A DNA stretch of 64,000 nt from Rhopalosiphum padi. Taxonomy: Eukaryota > Arthropoda > Insecta > Hemiptera > Aphididae. Below are positions 1 to 10,298 of the stretch, in pieces. The notes below the pieces were generated by a model. That model was given only the letters and a program-made list of their open reading frames with translations. It had not been told where the DNA came from and searched no databases. The translations under genes and the position numbers were made by a program. The stretch spans positions 35,563,858-35,627,857 of the forward strand of contig NC_083598.1 in NCBI RefSeq assembly GCF_020882245.1. The letters run 5' to 3'. The number at the start of each line of letters is the position of its first letter. The first letter of the stretch is position 1.

Positions 1-660
1 TTAATAATAATTAAAAGCAATTCCACACGTTTATATGCCATTGCCCACTATTAAACGATATAATATTATTATGTATCATAGTTGTAGGTGCGCTATATAA
101 CGTCATCCAGTCGACATAATATGCAAATTTCAAATAACAAACTGGTCCTGTAGATTAGGTTAATATGTTATGCTATCGATATCGATATTTATTTGATATT
201 CCAAAGTGATAGATATTTGATTGTATATTGTAGGTATATTATCTTTTAAATGTTCAATGAAATAATTTATATGATGTATACGTAGGTATAAATTTAATTA
301 ATTCTATAATATAGATAGCTGGCAAACTGTGATGTAAGTCGAATATAATTATGAAAAAAACATGATCTCGATAAACTATGAAAATTATATCAAATGGTTA
401 CATAATAATAAAAAAAATGAAGACATGCATTTGATTTTTGGTTCTTAGCCGTTGAAACGTAGACAATTTTGAAATATATATTAATTTAAGGAATATACAG
501 TGCCATCTGTTGGCAAAACTACTTTTGAATAAGATGAAGTACGTTCAGTACACCCTTGTGAAATATCCTCAGAATAAAATTTGAATCGTCGCCCTGTAGA
601 TTGTTTGTCATAGCATGTATTGATAACATAAATAATTAAGAACGTTGAATAGTTATTACT
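1..660. other. AT-rich spacer, no gene seen
   Basis: AT-rich DNA with poly(A) runs and no convincing coding sequence. The only notable short motif is a CTCF-like site on the minus strand at 500-513, listed separately. Confidence 0.7.
500..513 (-). promoter_or_regulatory. CTCF-like motif
   Basis: On the minus strand this reads CCAACAGATGGCAC, which agrees with the animal CTCF core consensus CCASYAGRKGGCRS at every position except the fourth. A single motif match in 64 kb is weak evidence of binding. It is listed because a second good match lies near the other end of the window, at 62434. Confidence 0.3.
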
Positions 661-1124
661 ATTAGGATGTTTATGAATTGCCTTGCGATACAAACAGACA
701 AATAAAGATGTTTATGACCTAAAAATTACAAACAAAAATCTACTTAAATAAGTGAAAAAAAAAAATTTAAAAATAATAATTATCATTACAGATTTACAAA
801 TATAGCCGATATAGTTATATAGAATGATAATATGTATCAGATTAATTCAAAATATGAGTTCAAAATTAATAGACAATAACATACATTTCAATTTTAAGTT
901 TAATTTACACTGAAAAAAAAAAGTAACTAAAATAATTAAAAATTATGTAAATTACATTTATTAAACATAAATTTTCTTTAAAATATAAAATTTGAAAAGT
1001 GCACCACATTATACAAATGGCGTTAAAAAACAAAAATAAATAAGTATATTCTGGATAAAAAAAAATTAACTCATTTTTAGTTAAGATTAACAAAGAAAAA
1101 AATGTAAGTCACCAACATCCTATC
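661..1124. repeat. Interspersed non-autonomous repeat, copy A
   Basis: The segment begins with TTAGGATGTTTATGA and ends with ACCAACATCCTATCC, so its ends form an imperfect inverted repeat of about 14 bp. It aligns in the same orientation with 9816-10298: both have ATGACCTAAAAA near the left end. Both also have a right-hand block with a CACCACATT/CTCCACATT motif followed by ACAAA, GACGTTAAAAA or GGCGTTAAAAA, and TATTCTG. The length of about 464 bp resembles the 483 bp of copy B. A second start-like motif at about 705 suggests a small internal duplication of the left end. No transposase is encoded; a short minus-strand frame inside (905-1093) is low-complexity. It is best described as a MITE-like element of unknown superfamily. 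Confidence 0.6.
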
Positions 1125-3633
1125 CCTAATCATTACCTATATAGATAAAATATTGAAATTAAATAATAAATTGCAATTTTTTGACAGCTCGTATGAAAAT
1201 AAAACCTGAATAAAATTTTACAGTAAAAATTGGCTTAAACGTTTAAATACTTTTAATTTCCAACTTCTAAGTACCTACTGCATTAATTATTTGTATTAAT
1301 TTACTATTTTGTATTGACATAGATGAATAACAGCAATCGAGTTCCATATCATGTTGTTGCCTTTATGAATAAGTATTGTAAAACAAATGTTCTCGTATAT
1401 ACATTATAATAGAGTAGTTATTAATGTGACATGGTAGTCAAATAATTAATTATAATGTCACATTGGTTAATGCAACAGGTTTAATTCAACAGTTAAACTT
1501 ATAAACGTTAAATTAATTATATGGTATATGGTTAATTATGGTACTCTAATATAAGTCATTATGCATTTATGCATAGTGGACAAAAATATTGACTTTATAA
1601 TTCATGATATTTATACATAGCTTTTAAGTATGAATTATATATTTACAAAAAATAAAAGCATGGTGGTTGTCTTATATATAATAAGCCATTTTGTTTAAAG
1701 ACAAGTAAATTGTGGTTCACACAGGCCCACTACATTTTATTTTGACTCATTAATATTATCACACACAATAGTATACAACCCACACGTACCTAATATGGTT
1801 ACACTTAATACTTATAAATTTACCATATAATTATATTAATATATTAATACCTATTAAGGTTATTATTTTTATTTTATTTTGCAATTTTATGTTTTGCCTA
1901 AGAAAATGTTAAATGTATGTAAGTTTAAATATTGATTAAATATATACGTAAAAATTTGATTTGTCGGAGATCTATATTATTTTGTTTTATCAAAAAACTA
2001 TTAGCTCCTACCTACTTCTTATTATTCATTATATGTTACACTAGAAACGTGTTAGAAAAATATTATTACATATAATACAAGGTGTAATAGTTATAAGTTT
2101 TAATTATAGATATTTTTGTCAGTGTTGAATTTATATCGATTATAATTTTTTGTTTATAAATTATAAGAATATTATTGCTATATCTCAGAATGATTTATTG
2201 ATATTTAATTTGTGAACAGAGCCGTGTTCTTACTGTGATATTTAAAGTTAAAATTAAATGAAATTAATCAACGGTTTGCGTTCTATTATTATTATATCTT
2301 AATTTAATTTTATATAATATAATAAGGAACATGGGTTTTATGAATCATTATTTTCAACCCTAGTATAGTAGTATGTGTAGAGAGTCGAGTACAAACCCCT
2401 CGATACCAGCACTTTCATCCCTGGAGGTTAAATGTGCTGAAATTCAATACCATAAGGCGAGAATGCGTGATTCCCGTATAAATAATTGTGAAAATATTAA
2501 ATTAAAGCTTATATCTTACTCACTATACTCGAATTTCGTTTATAATATCGCCGTTTGTCTTACGCAATTTACTAGTCTTTCACACGTCTACGCTTATGTG
2601 TGATAACTGATAAGCCTACACAGGGATACTATCAAATGTTATATCTCATGCCTTTAAATCATATCTAATTTAACAATTATTAATATTAGTTTTAAAATGA
2701 ACTAAGGTAATGTAAAGACTTACAGGCAACTATACATATTAGGACACCAATAAAATGTTCTTCCGAGATTGGAATGGAAAACATGTTATCAAATATCTTG
2801 TACATCTATATTTAAGTATTAAATAGTATATAATATATTATACATATTTTTATGAAAATCTTCAGTTTTTTTCGTTAGAAAATCCAAAGGTGTCAATTAG
2901 CTGTGCTGAGATAGAACAGTTTTTCGCTGAGTCATCGTGCAGATGTACTATGCAATTTAAATATCTAATCTAAAATGTCTAAGACGAATTAATTTAACAT
3001 AATTACTAGGTAGTATGTTTAAACCTGCATTATTAGTAAGATAGATAGAGTACTTATTCACGCATGTCACAATTTCCTATTAATCAAGTAACCATACAAA
3101 GGATTAGGGAATGCCTCGATTACTTTTACGGCTACCAAAGAGATTTTAAAAATAAATAAAAATAATTTAGCTTACAAGAAAATTGATCACGTGAAATATC
3201 TAAAACTAGGATGAACATTCTTTCTAAATCGTTAATAATTATCAAAAAATAAAATAAAACTTAAAATTATTTAACAAAACTATTGTAATATATTAATATA
3301 TTATTTTATTTTAATTATTTACAAACATTGTTATACCCTCTGAATGATGGTATGCGCTATATTATTATATAATACACCTAAGTCAAAACATATGCTATAT
3401 TGTAATATATAATATTATGTGTATGCTCTCATTTTTCGTAATATTTGTTTTATTTTAATTACATATGTAATTAATTATATAATAATATGTATACTAATAA
3501 ACAATATAAAGATGGGCATTTCGTGAATAATTATTATTATTTCTTAATGAGTTGATGTAACTCGATTCATTTCTTACTTAATTTATCTACGTGAAAAATC
3601 TTATATAGTAGGGATTTATATACAGTTCCAGAG
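1125..3633. other. AT-rich spacer upstream of the cuticular protein gene
   Basis: No gene is supported. There is a 10-bp perfect inverted repeat, AATGTGACAT at 1423-1432 and its complement at 1455-1464. A slightly GC-richer block at 2365-2640 holds a 76-codon ATG-started frame with no recognisable domain, signal peptide or splice context. The last part presumably carries distal regulatory DNA for the gene at 3755, but no specific site can be named. Confidence 0.6.
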
Positions 3634-3670
3634 TATAAATACCGTAAACAATGTTTCAATAATCATCAGT
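3634..3670 (+). promoter_or_regulatory. TATA box and initiator of the cuticular protein gene
   Basis: TATAAAT lies at 3634-3640 and an arthropod initiator TCAGT at 3666-3670, whose A at 3668 is the likely transcription start, 34 bp after the first T of the TATA box. That spacing is typical of a focused insect core promoter. The predicted 5' leader to the ATG at 3755 is about 87 nt. TATA-Inr promoters are common in strongly stage-regulated genes such as those for cuticle proteins. Confidence 0.7.
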
Positions 3671-3754
3671 GTACTTATTTTATTTTTTGTGAAAACAAAT
3701 TTATCTTAAAACATCACGTTTGTAAAAGTGTAAGGTATCTACTGAACATTCAAA

Positions 3755-4693
3755 ATGGCCACTAAGGTAAGATTATATACACCTATACATTAATATATTA
3801 TTTACTAAATTTAGAGGAATACAATATTAGCATTTTAATTTTGACTATATTTTACGACACAATATGTATATTAATTTTATTTAATATCCATTTATTTGTA
3901 TATTCATAAAAATATAATATTTAATAAACATTACATAAAATAGTATAATATCATAGTGATAAATAAAAATATTTTGTGTGAAATTTGGTAAATATTTTGT
4001 CTGTAATAACCAAATTAATCAATTAATTAGATAATTTTAACTATATAATATGGAGGTTCTGATTTAGTCAGTCGATGCCAGATAGTTGATACAAATTTTC
4101 TTTTATACGAAAAATATTTATCATCACACAGTATACTTCTTGTCATGGCCGTATCTGAGGGGGGTCCAAGGGGTCTGGACCCCCTTTCCCCACCCCCAAA
4201 ATTTGTTTTCAGTGATTGCCTTGCTTCTTGTATAATATAATGTATTCAATGTATATTAATTTTATATTATCGGCTTGATAAAAAAACGTATTGTTGAACA
4301 TTCTAGTTTATAATCTTTGTCGCTTTGTTCGGACACTTGGCCTTTGCTTATCCGCCCATCGAGTACAAAAGTTACGATGCCGACCACTACGATCACGCAC
4401 CTAAGCCGTATCATTTCGAGTACGGTGTGAAAGACCTTCACACGCACGACATCAAGAGCCAACACGAGATTAGTGACGGTCACGGCAACGTCAAAGGATC
4501 GTACAGTCTCGTGGAACCCGACGGTTCCACCCGCGTGGTCGAGTACACAGCTGACCACGAACACGGTTTCAACGCCGTTGTCAAGAAGATCGACGCACCC
4601 CACCACCACGGCGAGTACTCCGATACCTCGGACTACCATCACCACGAATCACTACAACCGTCATACGATCATTCGTCGTACAAGTTTTATTGA
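3755..4693 (+). CDS. RR-2 cuticular protein (CPR family), two exons
   Basis: Structural protein of the exoskeleton, secreted by epidermal cells and expected to bind chitin. The coding sequence is join(3755..3766, 4307..4693), giving 132 residues. Exon 1 encodes only M-A-T-K and ends at a strong donor, AAG|GTAAGA; the 540-bp phase-0 intron ends in TTCTAG. Splicing rebuilds a canonical signal peptide, residues 1-18 (MATKFIIFVALFGHLAFA), cleaved before YPP. This tiny first exon with an intron inside the signal peptide is the usual arrangement in insect CPR genes. Residues 39-98 form an RR-2 Rebers-Riddiford domain that begins YHFEYGVKD. It contains G68, G77, Y84, A86, G91 and F92 in the expected spacing, and includes the RR-2 hallmarks EPDGSTRVVEYTAD and GFNAVV. 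The tail (99-132) is rich in His, Tyr and Ser, as in proteins cross-linked in hard cuticle. The gene stands alone here, whereas CPR genes often cluster. A large frame on the opposite strand (4262-4645) is its antisense shadow. Family assignment is firm; which paralogue it is cannot be told. Confidence 0.95.
4141..4204. repeat. G/C-rich palindromic repeat fragment in the cuticular gene intron
   Basis: A run of G (GGGGGGTCC) followed within a few bases by its complement (TGGACCCCC) and a C-rich tract stands out sharply from the AT-rich intron. It could fold into a stem. This kind of G-run/C-run palindrome is typical of a transposon terminus or MITE fragment, but no second end or target duplication is visible, so the family is unknown. 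Confidence 0.45.
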
Positions 4694-4805
4694 AATTTAT
4701 AAAATTTGCCAATCATACGAAAAAATGTGTTACCAAACCGTCGTGTAGTCGATGCTACGGATTATTTGTTTTGCACGTCATGTAAATTTTTTTTTCTTTT
4801 TTACG

Positions 4806-4811
4806 AATAAA
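4806..4811 (+). terminator. Poly(A) signal of the cuticular protein gene
   Basis: AATAAA lies 113 bp after the TGA stop at 4691-4693, in an AT-rich 3' region that follows a run of T. This predicts a 3' UTR of roughly 130 nt. Confidence 0.75.
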
Positions 4812-5475
4812 ACATTAACCATTGTTACTATAAAACACGATATTATATTTTATTATCTATATTATGGTAGACTAAAACACTAAGAATTGCTTTGAGGTAT
4901 ATCGTATGTTCTGAGGTGTGATTTATAATATTTTATTATGATTGGATATTTCCTTGTGGAAAATAAAAATAAGAGTGGTGTCTAAACGCTACATGGAAAA
5001 TATTATCGCGTCTTGACGGGGCAATAAGTCGGGACCGTTAGAACGCAGTGGAAAAACATACCTTTACACTCACATGCACAAAAATCACAGATTTGATTTC
5101 ATGATTTCATGATTTTGTTAATTTATTTTTTGTTTTGTTATTTGAACATTGGTACCTGCCGATTGATTCAATATTAGACTATTATGAGTATTATAATATT
5201 CACTAAATAATAAGCGGACAATTGTCGCTCGCTCTACATAATATTTTACCTGCCACTCATTGTGTAATTTCCCGACAAGACAATATTTTATTATATTAAT
5301 ATATCGATAATTTGGCGTCGTCGAAGTAATGCGTAAGCTGTCCCCACGACGTCGTCAATTCAAACAGCAAAAAAAAATATATAGATAATCTATAATCTAT
5401 ATAATCTGTAGCGGCGATGCCTCGTTTTTTCACTTCTTGTTGTTATCTACTCTTTTCCCGCGACGGTACAATATA
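4812..5475. other. Intergenic spacer
   Basis: No gene seen. A few CpG-containing stretches (about 5000-5060 and 5310-5360) lie in otherwise AT-rich DNA. Confidence 0.6.
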
Positions 5476-6023
5476 CAATGTTGTTAAGGAACGATTCCTG
5501 GAATTGATTCTTTTTTTGAGGAACGAATGAATGAATGAATTCCATTATTTTTTAAAGGAATAAGAACGTGAATTAATTCCTTGTTTTTAGGAATAGGAAC
5601 GTAAATATTATAATTCTTTTGTTCTTCTCGGAAATATTTTAACAAAACATTTGGGAGAAAAATTTCGTTTACTAATCATGTTTTTAATCTATATAATATA
5701 TAATATATAATAGATGAGCCTACCAATTTTTTATTCACATATGACTTAGTGTTCTGATTAGTGTCTAGTGATTAATGATTATGGTAATAATTGATTATTT
5801 GGGATATAATTGAAATAATTTTTTTTAAATATTAATTGATAATTGTACTTAAAATTAAAATATTTAGAATCATAAAATAATCTTATTAAGTAGGTATTAA
5901 TGTAAACTAAGGTAACTAGGAACCAGATACTTTTTTAGAGGAACGAGAAAAAGAACGAGTTCCTTTCTTATAGGAACGAGGAATTGAACGGATTCCTAAA
6001 TAAAAGGAATTTTAACAACATTG
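5476..6023. mobile_element. Non-autonomous terminal-inverted-repeat element, 548 bp
   Basis: The left end CAATGTTGTTAA (5476-5487) is matched as reverse complement by TTAACAACATTG (6012-6023). Both ends continue inward with related modules: GGAACGATTCC and GAGGAACGAATG on the left, AGGAATTTTAACA and GGAACGAGGAATTG on the right. Subterminal arrays of GGAAC/GTTCC motifs flank an AT-rich core without a usable reading frame. This architecture fits a MITE of a DNA transposon. I cannot assign the superfamily, because no transposase is present and the target duplication is not clear. Confidence 0.65.
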
Positions 6024-9000
6024 AGTCAATATGACGAAAACTATCGCGTCGGTGAGCTAGACTGATGCAGCTTATTATATATTATAATAATGCAACATTA
6101 ATGGATATTGTACAATATTAATTACTGGAACGAGTTACGGTCGTATTATTAGATTTATTATTATTATTATTATTGTTACAACGTAATATAATATTAATTA
6201 TTATTATTCCATCTTCCTACAATTAATAACCACTAGTTAGTAATTTGTTGCATTGACCGTAATCCGTAAATGTTTATAATTTGTTTAGTGTTGCATTTTT
6301 CCATTAAACCTAATAATCATGTTGAAAATAAAAAAAAATAACTTACATCATGAAAATGTTAATATTACAAAAAATTTAAATACATCTTTAAGAATATACT
6401 TCACGCTTGGTTATAATTAATTAAAGCAATCAATGTTTTCCTTGAAGAAACCCTTTTAACCAAGAAATTTTAGATTTAAGCTTTTTAATATAATCATTTC
6501 CAATTAAGATAAATATATAGTGTGAAGTTGAATTTTAAAAATTTCAACATTTTATGAAATAAGATATTATTGAAATCTAATCAAAATACAAAACTAAATT
6601 CAAACGATTAACTTTGAATATCTTTTTTATTGTCCTCTGTGATTGAAAGTTATGAGGGTAATGTGTAATATAAATTCAATAAACGTTACTGTAATCAATC
6701 GCATTTTTAGTGGGTGAATCTATTCATTTTAAATACAAGACAAACAAATTGATTTTTCATTATTCGTATGACGGAAGTTGTTAGAAAAATGAATTAATTA
6801 CTCCTGAGCGTTCGATTGTAACATTTGAAAATAATCAGGTCAAAAATAAGAGTATTATAGCAGAGCTACTCACGGAAACTTAATACGTATTTATTATTTT
6901 GTATAGACTTCAAATTGCTGAAAATAGGAGAGTGAGTAAAATAACAAAATCAATTTATATGCGCCTCGGGTACTATCCGGCAAAACATTATACGTGCATA
7001 AATTGTATGAAGGTTGTAATTCAATATAATCGTAGTGGTGCAATATATTGTTTTTTCTATTATTAAATGGTCATTCTAGTATTCAAGAATTTTGATCGTT
7101 TGCTCCGTATTATTAAATAATATAATATTTAAAATGAAACTGTTCGTACATTATATTGTTCTATCAATGGGTTCTTCATTTTGAATAAAAAGATACACGA
7201 AATATGCATAATATATAGTAGCTGGTATCTACACGTAACCTCAACGATTAAACAATTCTCCAGTCTCAGCGAATGATACTGTACGATAAAATATGATATA
7301 ATTGTATTGTACGATACCGTTCAGACGATAATGATATTAATAACGATGTGCACTGTACCTACACAAGTATTTTTATTCCATTTAGTTATCAAAATAATAC
7401 AATAAAGAAATATTGAAATAATCTTGAACCAATTGAGTCATTAAGTGTGTATAATATTATGTTATGTATGTATTTTATTGGTCAATTAAGAGTCACGAGT
7501 TACGAAGTTGTATAAAACGTATTTCGAAAATATACTAGTCGTTATTTAACTAAATATTAATATATTATATAATTGAAGTTTTACTCCGTCGTATTTGTAT
7601 AATAAAAAATAAAAATTCCCGAAACCATAAGAACCTTAGTAGTTTATTAAAATTCATTATTAAGCATGTACCTATCATCAAATGCTTTTAATATTGTAAA
7701 AATATCAATGAATTTAATGAAGAAAAATTATATTTTATATTGTCCATAAAATATAATATATCAGAAATTATGTTTTAATGAAAATTACTAATGAATTTAA
7801 ATATTCAAATAAAGTTTTGAACTAAATTATAATTAAAATTTCTTGTACAGTTTTCAGCAAATTTATATTATTATATTATTATTTTTGAAAATAAAAAATA
7901 TATTGTATTTTTTTTTTACTTTATAACGTTTACACGTACGTAGATACACATTAGCATGGATAAGTTCTCACGAGTCATGAGTTAAAAAAGATATGCATGC
8001 TTAACATACATAATAACAACATAAAATAACCCATATTTATATAAATACGAATAAAAATGAAAAGTAAACATGCATAGTGAATAAGAACCGTTAAATGTTT
8101 CCCACTCGATAATAAAAAATCAGCCGAGATTAATTTAATTTCAAATAAACAATTTAATTCTTATAGGTAGACGTTCGCCATCACAGTGTTAGAAACTAAA
8201 TTTCGTATAAATTATCTGTTAATGTGCGGGTTAAATCACAAACATATTATGATAGGCCTGCGTCGTTATTAAAATGAAATAATTGGTATCGTCGCGAACC
8301 ATTCATTTGGTAGGTAATTTGAAAACAACGGAACGTACAATATTATACTTACTACTACGAAAAAGCCACCATATTATTATAATATAGAAAACTATACCTA
8401 AACAGTTACGGAGCGTCGAACATATTATTTAGTTTTTTTGTTCTCGCTGCAGTTAGTTGCGCCCGCGATCCTAATAATAATCTAACACGTATCGTGAGCG
8501 TTTCGCTTGCAAAGATTTCATGTGCACGTTACAGAACGATAAGTGTAAGTACGTATAATATAATGGTATGGTATAATTTTAATGAAATATATGCAGTGTG
8601 GGTAGTTATCTCACACGGTTTTGCAACGTCATTATCCGTACGGAGCATCGACTAAAATGCGTGTGCAATATAATAATATTATTAAACGTAGGTACCTATT
8701 ACGTAAGCTACTGCAGCTTTAACCGGGTCACCGTACGAATTCCGGCCTGTCGATAAATACAATACTATTCGATAGTGCCCATCACTATTAATAACTCATT
8801 GGATTGTCTTTTATAGTCGTCGGTTAGGTAAAAATATTACGATCACATGTGATGGCAACACCAGCGCCGACCGATTGATCATTAAGAGCCCTAGCGCTAC
8901 ACGTATAATTACATTTTTTTGAGTTTATTTTTTAGTACTGAAAATAAAAATAAAATAAAATTTGATTTAAATTTTTTGGATAAATTTAAAATAGTCAATT

Positions 9001-9249
9001 TGTGAATCTAACTATGAGAACAATTTTTATGGTGAAAAGATTTATCTAAGTCAAATAGTTTATTTTTAGAATTTTTTTAAAATATCAATATTTTTTGATT
9101 AAATTAATTTGGAACGTAATAACATTTTTAAAAATATGTTTTTTGAGAATATGCTGGCATGGGTATATTTCTTAAATTATTTACTCATCATATAATATTA
9201 ATAATTTTTGTCATACGTTTAAGTAGCATAATTTAATTTTTTTTTTTGT
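6024..9249. other. Gene-poor spacer with a small CpG-richer pocket
   Basis: AT-rich throughout except about 8230-8890, which has many CpG dinucleotides (for example TCGTCGCGAACC and GTTGCGCCCGCGATCC). No exon with good splice sites or a domain was found. The pocket could be regulatory. Confidence 0.55.
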
Positions 9250-9275
9250 CAAGTTTATCTGTTACACCCTGTATA
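9250..9275 (-). repeat. Isolated transposon-end motif
   Basis: Read on the minus strand this is TATACAGGGTGTAACAGATA. ATACAGGGTG at an element border is a recurrent terminal motif of insect DNA transposons. The matching opposite end was not found, so this is probably a truncated remnant extending leftward. Confidence 0.35.
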
Positions 9276-9815
9276 ATATATAGTACAGTATCCCCCACAA
9301 ATAAACTGGTTTGTTGCAATGCAGATTTATTTCTTAATTATCTCGAGACGTTCTACTAAAGCACACGAAAATAATATTATTATAATACCGTCCGCAGTCA
9401 GAGACGTAATCCGCCTACGTAAATAATAAAATACCTTCGAGTATATAATATAACTAAAAACGACGGGTCAGCCCTATTGCATTGTCGGAATGTATACAGT
9501 ATACTGCATTGTAGGTATTATACATAATAATGTTATTGGTGATGGGGATTTTCCGTAAGAAAACTGTCGGAATTTTACTGAATGGTTTTAGCAGTAAATG
9601 GGTAGGTACAAAATATTGCTATAATTTTCTTATTGTGTTTCTATATAATTGTAAAAAATAGTGCGCATGCAGAGGCACGAAAAAAACACTGATGTTTTTG
9701 CGACCGCCGAGGGAAATTTGTTATCGCCGCCATTTTTAGCGAATTTAATATTATTCACATTGTTGTCTTATAGATTCTGATGAGGAGCATATTATTTATT
9801 ACTTTTGTTATTAGT
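9276..9815. other. Intergenic spacer
   Basis: No gene seen. Mostly AT-rich, with a modest CpG-containing stretch at about 9385-9490. Confidence 0.55.
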
Positions 9816-10298
9816 GTTAGGATGTTGATGACCTAAAAAACATACAAAAATGACCTAAAAAAAATGCAAAAATGCCTTAAAAGCTTCAAAAAATGACCTT
9901 AAAAATGGTCATTAGAGATATAGGCGTGATAATGGGTGTAATAGTAATTTAAAATATGAATTATAGATTATAATATTAATAAAATAATAAACAATAGTAT
10001 ACAATTACATTTTAAGCATTACATCAAATTATTAAAAATAAATTAAAAAGTAAAATATAAATTAAATTAGATTTTAAATAAATTAAATTTGTTTCCAAAC
10101 TTGAGTTTAACACTTGCTCTAAAATCTAAAATTGCTCCACATTGTACAAAAACTATAAAAAATGACGTTAAAAAAACAAAAAAATGCAAAATAAAATTAG
10201 AATATTCTGTATCAAGAGAGCATGAATCAAATTATTAGCTAGAATAGCATTGTATAGAATTAAAGGAAAAAAAATGCAAAAGTTATCAACATCCTAAC
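9816..10298. repeat. Interspersed non-autonomous repeat, copy B
   Basis: It starts GTTAGGATGTTGATGA and ends TTATCAACATCCTAAC, an inverted repeat of about 15 bp with one or two mismatches. Near the left end the motif ATGACCT or ATGCCTT recurs several times, separated by A-rich runs. It aligns in the same orientation with copy A (661-1124) along its right part. There is no transposase frame. The better preserved termini make this the better copy for defining the family borders. Confidence 0.65.

Noticed and set aside
2373..2603. 76-codon ATG-started frame in a GC-richer block
   Set aside because: No domain, no promoter or poly(A) signal, and the second half is AT-driven.
4262..4645. 127-codon frame on the minus strand
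   Set aside because: It is exactly antisense to the RR-2 coding exon, Val-rich, and lacks any motif; a shadow of codon bias.
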